Part shown: in pieces, positions 6,912-12,960 of the stretch
How positions within the stretch are numbered: the first letter of the stretch is position 1
Layout of the letters: the number at the start of each line of letters is the position of its first letter
Assembly: GCA_030681635.1 (NCBI GenBank)
Contig: JAUXRT010000032.1
Span: 1 to 12,960 of the forward strand
Direction of reading: 5' to 3'
DNA from: Reyranella sp.
Lineage (GTDB): Bacteria; Pseudomonadota; Alphaproteobacteria; Reyranellales; Reyranellaceae
DNA: 12,960 nt
Notes under the pieces: generated by a model
The model's input: the letters and a program-made list of their open reading frames with translations, nothing else
Told to the model about the DNA's origin: nothing
The model's database searches: none
Translations under genes and position numbers: made by a program

Positions 6912-7217
6912 GTGACGGAACTTGCCTGGACCGCGGCTGGAGCGCTGGGCGCCGCCCTGTATTTCTGGAACAACGCCTGGCCGGCGGCGGGCATGCGCCT
7001 GCGCAACCTCGCGGCAGCGCTCACGGCGCTCGCCGCTTCGGCCGCTCTATACTTGGTCCTGGACGAAGCGTGGCGGTTGGGCGCGGCCTGGCTCGTCGCC
7101 GCCCTGCTGCTGCAATGGAGTCATATGATGGTGCCGCCCGGCCGGTTCGTGGCGCTTCGGGCCGTCGCCGCCGTTGCCCTGGTGGTCGGCGTCGCCGCTG
7201 TCCTGGCCGGGAGTTGA
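6912..7217 (+). CDS. Small hydrophobic membrane protein, unknown function
   Basis: A 101-residue protein starting at GTG behind a GGAGG site. It is almost wholly hydrophobic, with three to four likely membrane helices (about residues 5-24, 31-50, 55-71 and 80-100). Short loops hold NNAWPAAGMR, DEAWR and WSHMMVPPGR. The His-Met-Met of the third loop is the only metal-ligand-like cluster. I do not recognise a named family. It is the last gene of the operon, 60 bases after the PCu(A)C stop and 16 bases from the converging TPR gene. Small membrane proteins at the end of TonB/PCu(A)C clusters could be accessory transporters, but that is a guess. Codon composition matches its neighbours, so the frame is believable. 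Confidence 0.7.
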   Translation: MTELAWTAAGALGAALYFWNNAWPAAGMRLRNLAAALTALAASAALYLVLDEAWRLGAAWLVAALLLQWSHMMVPPGRFVALRAVAAVALVVGVAAVLAGS

Positions 7218-7233
7218 CGAGCCCGTCGCCGCG

Positions 7234-9957
7234 TTAGCCGGCAGTGGCGTCGGGCAGATTGGCCTCGCCCGCGGCGATCACGAGCGTTGCCGCACGCGGC
7301 AGATCGGCGAGTTCGCAGGCGCGCTCGAACGCGGCGTCGGCGAACGCGGCACGCGCGGCCGGCCCGAGCAGCCGCCGCGCCGCCTGTCCCAGAAGACGCG
7401 CCGCGTCGTAGCGGAAATGCTCCTTGGCGAGCCCCGCCAGGGCCTCGTCCTCGTAGTGGCCCGGAAGAGCGTCGAGACCCGCCTGAAGGGCCGCATAGGC
7501 GGCGCCCCCTTCGACCGACGTTGCAAGCGCGATACTGCAGTCGACCGCGAACCAGGCGTTGTGGAGCCTGCCGATCTCCTGCAGCGCGACTTCGACCTCG
7601 CGCGCCTCGATACGGGCTTCGATGCGGGCCAGGGCCGCCTTGTCGGCGGCGCGCCGGCCGTGGCGTGCGATGTCGGCTTCAAGATCGCGGGCGGCCTGCG
7701 GTAAATCGAGGCCGGCAACGATCGCGCGCGCCTCGTCGGGATGATCGTCATGGATCAGGCGTCGCGCCATGGCGGACGCGAAGGCGGCGAGATCGCGGGC
7801 CGGCAAGCGCTGGCGTGCCCATGCCATCGCATCGTGCGGCCCCATGAGCGCGGTCGCGCCTTCGGCCAGCGCCGCCAGCGACTGAAAGGCACCACCCGAC
7901 GACTTGCTTAGAAGCGTGATCGCCTCGCTCGCCCATCGTTCGAAACCCTCCGGCTGTCCGGCAACCGCCGCCGCCCGCGCCAGCGCGACGACGGCCTCGA
8001 GACGGTCGAACGAATTCTCCAGCGATCCGGCCATCGCCGCGGCCTCGTCCGGCGCGCCGACCGCGAGCAGGCCGGCCACCGCGGCGTGACCCATGTGGCC
8101 GATCAGCGGAGAAGAGGCGACGGCGCGAACCAGATCGCCCCGCCCGGCCTCCGCGGCGCGGCGGCAAAGGTCGCTGGCCTGCACGCCGCGGTCCCCGGGC
8201 ATCTCCTGCAGCATCGCCCAGGCGGTCTCCAGTTCGCCGGTGTTCAATCGGTCGTAGAAGGTCCAGCCCTGTACGGTCGCCGGCTTGCTGTCGCGCACCA
8301 GCCCGGCCAACACGCCGGCAAGATCGGATCCGGCGATCGATCGAACGGCGTCGCGCAGATCGTCGAGCGCCGCCTCGCCGGTCCGCTCGAACACCGCGAC
8401 GCGGCCGGCCTGCTCGACCGCTGCTTCCAGCACCGCAAGCGCCGCAGCGGCGGCGCGCGCCTCGCCCTCGACGCGCGCGGCGTGGGCATAAACGGCCGCC
8501 GCCTCCCATTCGTGATGCGCGACACCCGACATGCCACCCGCCACCTTGAGGGCGCGGGCCACCTGGCCGCCGCGCGCCAGCAAGGTGGCGCCCTCGGCGC
8601 GCAGCATCGATTCGTCCTCGTCCGAACGCGCGTGCTGCGCCACGTCGAACAACAGGCGCACCGCAAGCGCCCAGCGGTCGTCGCCCCGAGGAACAGGCAG
8701 GTGGTAACAGAGACCGAACAGCTTGCCGTCCGCATGATGATGGGCGAGGTCGCGCCGGAACAGGGCAAGGCATTGGCGGGCCTCTTCCGTCTCCGACGCA
8801 TTCTCGCCGAACAGCCGATGGGCGATCCGGAAAGCCTCGGTGAACTGCGCCTCCGCCTGCCGCCAGCGTCCCTGCTCCTGGATCGTCCCCGCGAGATCGA
8901 TGGCCGCCCCCACCAGCGCGGTCTCATTGCCGCTCTCGTGGCGACGCAGCATCACCACGGTCCGGCGCAGCAGCGCTTCCGCTTCCGCCGCATCGCCCCG
9001 GCGCCACTGCACCAGCGCGAGCTGACGCAGCGTCCGGCCAAGCGCCGTCGGCGATGCCGGCGTCACGCGTTCCTGAATCGCGACGGCCCGGCGCAGCGCC
9101 GGCTCGCCCAACGCCAAGTCTATATGGAGGCTCTGGAAGCGGCCCTGCTGGTAGAGCGCCTCGCCATGCGCCGCCGACTCCTCGCCGTGCAGCCGGCCCG
9201 TCAACGCGACCAGGCGCTCGTGCAGGCGGCTCGCCTCGTCCGGCACCTTCCACTGCGCCACCGCCGCCAGGACATCGTGGATCTGCCGCAGCGTGGCGGC
9301 ATCCTCGGCCTCGGCCAGGCCGTCGCGACGGGCGAGCTCGGCCCGCATCACGATCGCGGCCCGCGCGGCATCGAGCTCGATGAAACGGCCCACGATCGCG
9401 CGCACGAAGTCGTCGAGCGGCCCGCCCGCGACCACGGCCCGGCCGTAGGCGCGGGCCATCAGGTCGGCGGCTTCCGCCGATCGTCCATCGGCCGCCGCCA
9501 GCCGGCTCGCGATCACGTCGCTCCAGGCGACCCTCGGATCGGCCTCGCCCCACAACGCGCGCGCCATCGTCCGATGGCGATCGACCAGGCTCGCGGCCTG
9601 GCGGCGCAGCTCCGGCACGTTTTCGCGCGCGTCGATTTCCGCGAGTGCGAGCGCCAGCGTGGCGACGCTGCCGGCCGTGGGCGCCGCCTCGCTGCCGCAC
9701 GCCTGCTCATGAGCCGCCAGCGCCAGGCGGGCGAGCGGCGCCGCCAGCTGCGACTTGCCGATGTCGATCCAGTGGTCGGCGAAGGCGGCCACCCTGCCCG
9801 CGTCCGATGCACTCTCGATCAGGAAAGTGGCGGGCACCGCGCCCGGGAAATGACCCAAGATCCACAGGGTGACTTCGACCTGCTCCGGCGCGCTGAGAGC
9901 GGCGTGTCCCTCCGCCAGCAGGATGGCCCATAAGGTCCCGGGATCGGCGTCCGCCAT
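7234..9957 (-). CDS. Large alpha-helical TPR-rich protein, unknown function
   Basis: A 907-residue, Ala- and Arg-rich protein with no signal peptide or membrane helix, so probably cytoplasmic. Residues about 255-395 contain tetratricopeptide repeats of the kinesin-light-chain/TPR_12 type (for example LGRTLRQLALVQWRRGDAAE, then AIDLAGTIQEQGRWRQAEAQ). The rest is repetitive helix-turn-helix sequence, likely degenerate TPR or SEL1-like solenoid. No catalytic domain is visible. Such proteins usually act as binding scaffolds. The start is the ATG at 9957; the frame can be extended to a TTG at 9981, but neither has a good Shine-Dalgarno site. It follows the MAPEG gene by 76 bases on the same strand and may end the URC operon. 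Long open frames on the opposite strand are GC-driven shadows. Confidence 0.85.
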   Translation of the reverse strand: MADADPGTLWAILLAEGHAALSAPEQVEVTLWILGHFPGAVPATFLIESASDAGRVAAFADHWIDIGKSQLAAPLARLALAAHEQACGSEAAPTAGSVATLALALAEIDARENVPELRRQAASLVDRHRTMARALWGEADPRVAWSDVIASRLAAADGRSAEAADLMARAYGRAVVAGGPLDDFVRAIVGRFIELDAARAAIVMRAELARRDGLAEAEDAATLRQIHDVLAAVAQWKVPDEASRLHERLVALTGRLHGEESAAHGEALYQQGRFQSLHIDLALGEPALRRAVAIQERVTPASPTALGRTLRQLALVQWRRGDAAEAEALLRRTVVMLRRHESGNETALVGAAIDLAGTIQEQGRWRQAEAQFTEAFRIAHRLFGENASETEEARQCLALFRRDLAHHHADGKLFGLCYHLPVPRGDDRWALAVRLLFDVAQHARSDEDESMLRAEGATLLARGGQVARALKVAGGMSGVAHHEWEAAAVYAHAARVEGEARAAAAALAVLEAAVEQAGRVAVFERTGEAALDDLRDAVRSIAGSDLAGVLAGLVRDSKPATVQGWTFYDRLNTGELETAWAMLQEMPGDRGVQASDLCRRAAEAGRGDLVRAVASSPLIGHMGHAAVAGLLAVGAPDEAAAMAGSLENSFDRLEAVVALARAAAVAGQPEGFERWASEAITLLSKSSGGAFQSLAALAEGATALMGPHDAMAWARQRLPARDLAAFASAMARRLIHDDHPDEARAIVAGLDLPQAARDLEADIARHGRRAADKAALARIEARIEAREVEVALQEIGRLHNAWFAVDCSIALATSVEGGAAYAALQAGLDALPGHYEDEALAGLAKEHFRYDAARLLGQAARRLLGPAARAAFADAAFERACELADLPRAATLVIAAGEANLPDATAG

Positions 9958-10033
9958 CGCATCACGTCGCCGTCGCCTCAAGGTGGATGAGGCGGCGGCC
10001 CGGCGCGACTTTCCCGGCCATCGTGAGGCGCCG

Positions 10034-10429
10034 CTACATCGCCTTCAGCAGTTCGATGGCGATGAGGGCCATGCCGATCACCGACACGAACCACGCCACC
10101 GTGCGCAGCCAGGCGATGCCGGCGACGTAGATGACGGCGTAGGCGACGCGGCCCCAGAAGAAGATCATGGCGCCCATCGCGGTCATGGCGTTGGCCTTGC
10201 CGGCCGTCACCGCGATCAGCACCAGCGCCGCGAACAGCACCAGGTTCTCGATCATGTTGAGATGGGCGCGCTTGGCGCGTCCGGCCCAACCGGTGATCGC
10301 GGGCAGGCTCTCGCGGTTGCCGGCCAGCGTCGGCAAGCCGACGGCCTGGTTGGCGCCTGCGGCGGCGATCAGCACCTGGACGAAGCAAAGGAGCGTCGAG
10401 AACAGCAGATACTTGAGATCCGGTGACAT
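10034..10429 (-). CDS. MAPEG-family membrane protein
   Basis: A 131-residue protein with four hydrophobic spans (about residues 5-26, 60-78, 82-104 and 108-129). The signature R-A-K-R-A-H-L-N-M-I-E-N sits at residues 51-62, the glutathione-binding-type loop of MAPEG proteins (membrane-associated eicosanoid and glutathione metabolism; bacterial group COG3686). Bacterial members are poorly characterised; some have glutathione transferase activity. The start is ATG 10429, with GGGGGG seven bases upstream; the open frame continues further upstream but would overlap upp. It begins 19 bases after the upp stop, so it is probably co-transcribed with the uracil genes. Whether it takes part in that pathway, for example by handling a reactive intermediate, is unknown. 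Confidence 0.88.
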   Translation of the reverse strand: MSPDLKYLLFSTLLCFVQVLIAAAGANQAVGLPTLAGNRESLPAITGWAGRAKRAHLNMIENLVLFAALVLIAVTAGKANAMTAMGAMIFFWGRVAYAVIYVAGIAWLRTVAWFVSVIGMALIAIELLKAM

Positions 10430-10448
10430 GCGGTTTCCCCCCAACTGA

Positions 10449-11087
10449 TCACTTGGTCCCGAAGAGGCGGTCGCCCGCATCGCCGAGCCCGGGAACAATA
10501 TACCCGTGATCGTTGAGTTTTGCATCGATCGCCGCCGCGAACACCGGCACGTCGGGATGGACCTCGGCGAAGGCCCGGGCGCCGGTTTCCGAGCCCAGGA
10601 TGCAGATGAACTTGATCCGCTTGGCGCCCGACTCCTTCAAACGATCCACAGCGGCGATCGCCGAATGGGCCGTCGCCAGCATGGGATCGCACACCAGCAC
10701 GTCGCGGTCGGAGATGTCCTGCGGGATCTTGAAGTAATACTCGACCGCCTGCAGCGTGCGCGGATCGCGGTAGAGCCCGACGTGGCCCTGGCGTGCGAGC
10801 GGCATCAGGTCGAGCAACCCTTCGGCGAGCCCGAGGCCGGCGCGCAGGATGGGCACGATCACCAGTTTCTTGCCGTCGAGCAAGGGGGCGTCCATCGCCG
10901 CGATCGGCGTCTCGATCCTCTGGTTCACCAGCGGCAGGTCCCTGGTGGCGTCGTAGCCGAGGAGCAACCCGATCTCGCGCAGGAGGCGGCGGAAGTTGGC
11001 GCTCGACGTCTGCTTGTCGCGCATCTTGGAGAGCTTGTGCTGCACCAGCGGATGCGACACGACATGGATCGAGTGCGGCAACGACAT
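10449..11087 (-). CDS. upp: Uracil phosphoribosyltransferase (Upp / URC6-type)
   Basis: A 212-residue enzyme that makes UMP from uracil and PRPP. Family landmarks are HKLSKMRDKQTSSANFR (17-33), VIVPILRAGLGLAEG (76-90, first PRPP-contacting loop), the flexible-loop YRD region (106-108), the PRPP motif DPMLATAHS (134-142) and the C-terminal uracil-binding GYIVPGLGDAGDRLFGT. Length is normal. In the PRPP motif the textbook DPMLATGGS has Ala140-His141 in place of Gly-Gly, in the loop that wraps the 5'-phosphate. A GGGGAGAA ribosome site precedes ATG 11087. Its neighbours URC4 and URC1 suggest that it is the first step of uracil degradation (the role of URC6 in yeast), although salvage is equally possible biochemically. 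It is separated from URC4 by a 136-base hairpin-rich gap and followed after 19 bases by the MAPEG gene. Confidence 0.96.
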   Translation of the reverse strand: MSLPHSIHVVSHPLVQHKLSKMRDKQTSSANFRRLLREIGLLLGYDATRDLPLVNQRIETPIAAMDAPLLDGKKLVIVPILRAGLGLAEGLLDLMPLARQGHVGLYRDPRTLQAVEYYFKIPQDISDRDVLVCDPMLATAHSAIAAVDRLKESGAKRIKFICILGSETGARAFAEVHPDVPVFAAAIDAKLNDHGYIVPGLGDAGDRLFGTK

Positions 11088-11116
11088 TACTTCTTCTCCC
11101 CGTTATGACCCCCTCC

Positions 11117-11215
11117 GCCCCTCCGGGGCACCTCCCCCGATGACGGGGGAGGAGTTGGGCTTCTTTCCTGCCCCCGCGAAGCGGGGGAAGTGCCCCCGAA
11201 GGGGGCGAAGGGGGC
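11117..11215. repeat. Cluster of four GC-rich hairpins between URC4 and upp
   Basis: Four inverted repeats stand in a row: GCCCC-TCC-GGGGC (11117-11129), CCTCCCCCG-ATGA-CGGGGGAGG (11131-11152, nine perfect pairs), CCCCCGC-GAA-GCGGGGG (11171-11187) and GCCCCC-GAA-GGGGGC (11192-11206). GAAGGGGGC is then repeated in tandem at 11207-11215, giving the last stem an alternative partner. No T tract follows on either strand, so a standard intrinsic terminator is unlikely. It resembles a dispersed palindromic intergenic element. Possible roles are an mRNA processing or stability site that sets different levels of URC4 and upp, or merely a mobile palindrome. Confidence 0.75.
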
Positions 11216-11223
11216 TTCAACTT

Positions 11224-12423
11224 CTAAAACACCGTGCCGTCGCTCTCCACGGAGATCGGTGGGCCGCCGTCCTTGCGGCGTTCCGCGGCGAGCGTGCGGC
11301 CGGCGAACCAGGTGCCGGCCTCCAGCACCTTCACCAGCGGCAGGCTTGCGGCATCCATCTTGAGGTGCCCGCGGACATGCTCGGCCACCTGGTCGAGCAG
11401 CGCCACGGTGAGCGCCCGCCATTCGACGATCGCCTCGTCGCCGGGCGCGAAGACCTTTTCCAGCAGCAGCTTCTGCTTGGGCTTCAACGCCCCCGAATCG
11501 ACCAGCAGCCCGCCATTGCGATATTCCGGCAGGCCGGTCAGCGCATCGAGCTCGACCACCTTCAGCCCCGCACCCTGCAGCGGCTCGACGATCGAATAGC
11601 TCATCCATTGCGAGAGTTTGTGGAACGGCACCAGCCCCACGGCCGGATGCTGCCACACGTCGCCCAGGGCCACGCCGTCGAGTTCGAGTCGCGACGGCCA
11701 GATCGGCGCGAGCTTGTCGAGCAGCATCGCCAGGATCGACGCTGCCTTCACCTCGGGACCTGATGCCAGGAGATCGAACAGCGCACCCGGCCGCTCGAGT
11801 CCGACGTTGCCCAGCTTGCGCAGAAGTCCGGCGCGCCCCTCCAATCCCAGGAGTGAATTGTGACCGCGCACCTGAAAACCCATGGCGATATCGTTCGGCG
11901 TCAGCCGGGCCAGGCGCTCGGCATCGACGCGCAGCGGATCGTTCCTGGAATCGCGACTGAAGGCGCCGTTGGCGAACATGTTGAAGCTCGCGACCGCCAG
12001 CCCCTCGGAGCGCATGAAGGATTGCCCGCTCGCCGGTTCCTTGTACGACCACAGGCCGCCGGCGCCGGCATCGAGCAGCACCGCCACGACGGCGAGATCG
12101 ATGCGCCGCCGCGCGATCTCCGCCGCCGACAGGTCCTTCATCCGCTCGGCCAGCATCGCCCAGCGATCGCGGCCGCCGGCCTCAAAATGCCGCCAGCGCG
12201 AATGGAAGGGAATCTTCGCCGGATCGCGGAAGCGCTGGCGCGTCACCTTGAGCGTGGCCTGCACCGCGGCTTCGAGGCCGCCGGCATCCAGCGAGAACCA
12301 CGCGGACTGCCCGTTCTCGACATGCTGCAGAACGAGTGCCGCCCGCTCGCGAATCGCGGCGGGGGTGCGGAGATAGGCGACGGTGTCGGTCGTGGCGACC
12401 GCGGTCCCGCTTGAGTTACTCAT
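11224..12423 (-). CDS. URC4/urg3-family protein (DUF1688), uracil catabolism
   Basis: A 399-residue protein spanning a full DUF1688 domain. Recognisable conserved segments are VAYLRTPAAIRERA near the N-terminus, a W-F-x-L-D motif (about 42-46), IPFHSRWRHFEAGG, DLAVVAVLLDAGAG-x-W-x-Y, SEGLAVAS, NMFANGAFS, a GDVW-x-H segment near the middle, VPFHKLSQWMSYSIVEPL and TGLPEYRNGGLLVDSG. In the yeast Lachancea kluyveri, URC4 is needed for growth on uracil as nitrogen source and acts after the URC1 step; its exact reaction is not established, to my knowledge. It has no signal peptide and is probably cytoplasmic. The start is ATG 12423, overlapping the end of URC1 by eight bases (translational coupling); the frame could extend to 12504 only by running deep into URC1. 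The family call is strong because URC1 and a uracil phosphoribosyltransferase flank it. Confidence 0.92.
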   Translation of the reverse strand: MSNSSGTAVATTDTVAYLRTPAAIRERAALVLQHVENGQSAWFSLDAGGLEAAVQATLKVTRQRFRDPAKIPFHSRWRHFEAGGRDRWAMLAERMKDLSAAEIARRRIDLAVVAVLLDAGAGGLWSYKEPASGQSFMRSEGLAVASFNMFANGAFSRDSRNDPLRVDAERLARLTPNDIAMGFQVRGHNSLLGLEGRAGLLRKLGNVGLERPGALFDLLASGPEVKAASILAMLLDKLAPIWPSRLELDGVALGDVWQHPAVGLVPFHKLSQWMSYSIVEPLQGAGLKVVELDALTGLPEYRNGGLLVDSGALKPKQKLLLEKVFAPGDEAIVEWRALTVALLDQVAEHVRGHLKMDAASLPLVKVLEAGTWFAGRTLAAERRKDGGPPISVESDGTVF

Positions 12424-12960
12424 CGAGCTTGCGTCCCTTCGGTCGCGCGAGTTCGTTGGAGCCGGGCTTGGTGGCGCTGAAATAGCCGGCCGCCTTCTTG
12501 GCATCCATCTCGACCTGGGCGTCGGCGGGGATCATGTGGCCGGGGATGTTGACGCGCTCCACGACCTCGATGCCGGCGCGTGTGATCGCGTCGTACTTCA
12601 TGTTGCTCATGGAGACCAACCGGTGAATCTTGCGAATGCCCAGCCAGTTCAGCACGTCGGGCATCAGCTCCTGGAAACGCATGTCCTGCACGCCGGCCAC
12701 ACATTCGGTGCGGTTGAAATACTGGTCCGCGGTGTCGCCACCGACCTGGCGCTTGCGTGCGTTGTAGACCAGGAACTTGGTGACCTCGCCCAGCGCCCGG
12801 CCTTCCTTGCGGAAATAGGACACCAGACCGACGCCACCGCGCTGCGCGCCCTGGATACATTCCTCAATGGCGTGGGTCAGGTAGGGCCGGCAGGTGCAGA
12901 TGTCGGAGCCGAAGACGTCGGAGCCGTTGCATTCGTCATGCACGCGGGCGGTCAGTTCGA
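12416..12960 (-). CDS. URC1-type GTP cyclohydrolase II-like protein, C-terminal part
   Basis: The last 181 codons of a protein whose start lies beyond the right edge. The zinc site of GTP cyclohydrolase II is intact: C-x10-C-x-C (Cys at 12931-12929, then ICTC) within HDECNGSDVFGSDICTCRPYL-like sequence. YFRKEGRALG matches the QEGRG catalytic segment of RibA, with Lys and Ala replacements. After it come a non-RibA insert, VGGDTADQYFNRTECVAGVQ, and the expected late segments (NMKYDAITRAGIEVVERVNI). These differences and the adjoining URC4 gene point to the URC1 branch, which is thought to open the pyrimidine ring of a uridine nucleotide, giving a ribosylurea-type product, rather than to the riboflavin enzyme RibA. 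An internal GTG at 12943 is not the start, because the Cys and His motif context continues upstream. The family is certain; the URC1 role is a strong inference. Confidence 0.9.
   Translation of the reverse strand, partial: ELTARVHDECNGSDVFGSDICTCRPYLTHAIEECIQGAQRGGVGLVSYFRKEGRALGEVTKFLVYNARKRQVGGDTADQYFNRTECVAGVQDMRFQELMPDVLNWLGIRKIHRLVSMSNMKYDAITRAGIEVVERVNIPGHMIPADAQVEMDAKKAAGYFSATKPGSNELARPKGRKLDE

Noticed and set aside
8086..9933. 615-codon plus-strand open frame opposite the TPR gene
   Set aside because: The product is Arg/His/Gln-rich with no domain, whereas the minus strand shows clear TPRs. This is a mirror of codon bias.
11131..11152. Rho-independent terminator
   Set aside because: The nine-pair stem is strong, but no run of T follows on either strand, so I call it a palindromic element only.
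12424..12504. Longer URC4 start at 12504
   Set aside because: It would overlap URC1 by about 90 bases with an Arg/Pro/Ser-rich leader; the ATG at 12423 has the usual eight-base stop/start overlap.

Overview
The window is GC-rich (estimated, not counted), densely coded bacterial DNA. Genes are separated by short gaps or overlap. Alpha-type gene families (a short COG3686-type MAPEG protein, a TonB receptor in a YcnI/PCuAC operon, a bacterial URC4/DUF1688 gene) point to an alphaproteobacterium, perhaps a soil or aquatic Rhodospirillales/Hyphomicrobiales-like organism. That placement is an inference from gene content, not a sequence comparison. No tRNA, rRNA, CRISPR array, insertion sequence or phage gene was seen, and no gap exceeds about 140 bases.

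Left edge (1-2440): the 5' part of a Tat-exported, family 5 (peptide/nickel type) ABC transporter substrate-binding protein lies on the minus strand. It diverges from a plus-strand pair, a short-chain dehydrogenase and an ADP-ribose-pyrophosphatase-like Nudix hydrolase, separated by one base. A DoxX-like membrane protein follows on the minus strand.

Centre (2581-7217): six plus-strand genes in tight order look like one metal (most likely copper) uptake and delivery operon. They are a small secreted Cys/His protein resembling DUF2946, a YcnI-type DUF1775 protein whose predicted mature N-terminus is histidine, an outer-membrane TonB-dependent receptor, a dedicated TonB, a PCu(A)C periplasmic copper chaperone, and a 101-residue membrane protein of unknown function. 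Inferred scheme: the receptor imports a metal or metal complex powered by TonB, and the periplasmic proteins bind it and hand it on.

Right side (7234-12960, all minus strand, transcribed right to left): a GTP-cyclohydrolase-II-like URC1 protein (5' end outside the window), URC4 (DUF1688), uracil phosphoribosyltransferase, a MAPEG membrane protein and a 907-residue TPR-rich protein. URC1, URC4 and a uracil phosphoribosyltransferase are the core genes of the URC uracil-degradation route first defined in the yeast Lachancea kluyveri. Here they sit next to each other in a bacterium, which suggests that this Upp serves catabolism (uracil to UMP, then ring opening) as well as or instead of salvage. 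Between URC4 and upp lies a cluster of four strong GC hairpins. The Upp phosphate-binding loop has an unusual Ala-His where Gly-Gly is the textbook sequence.
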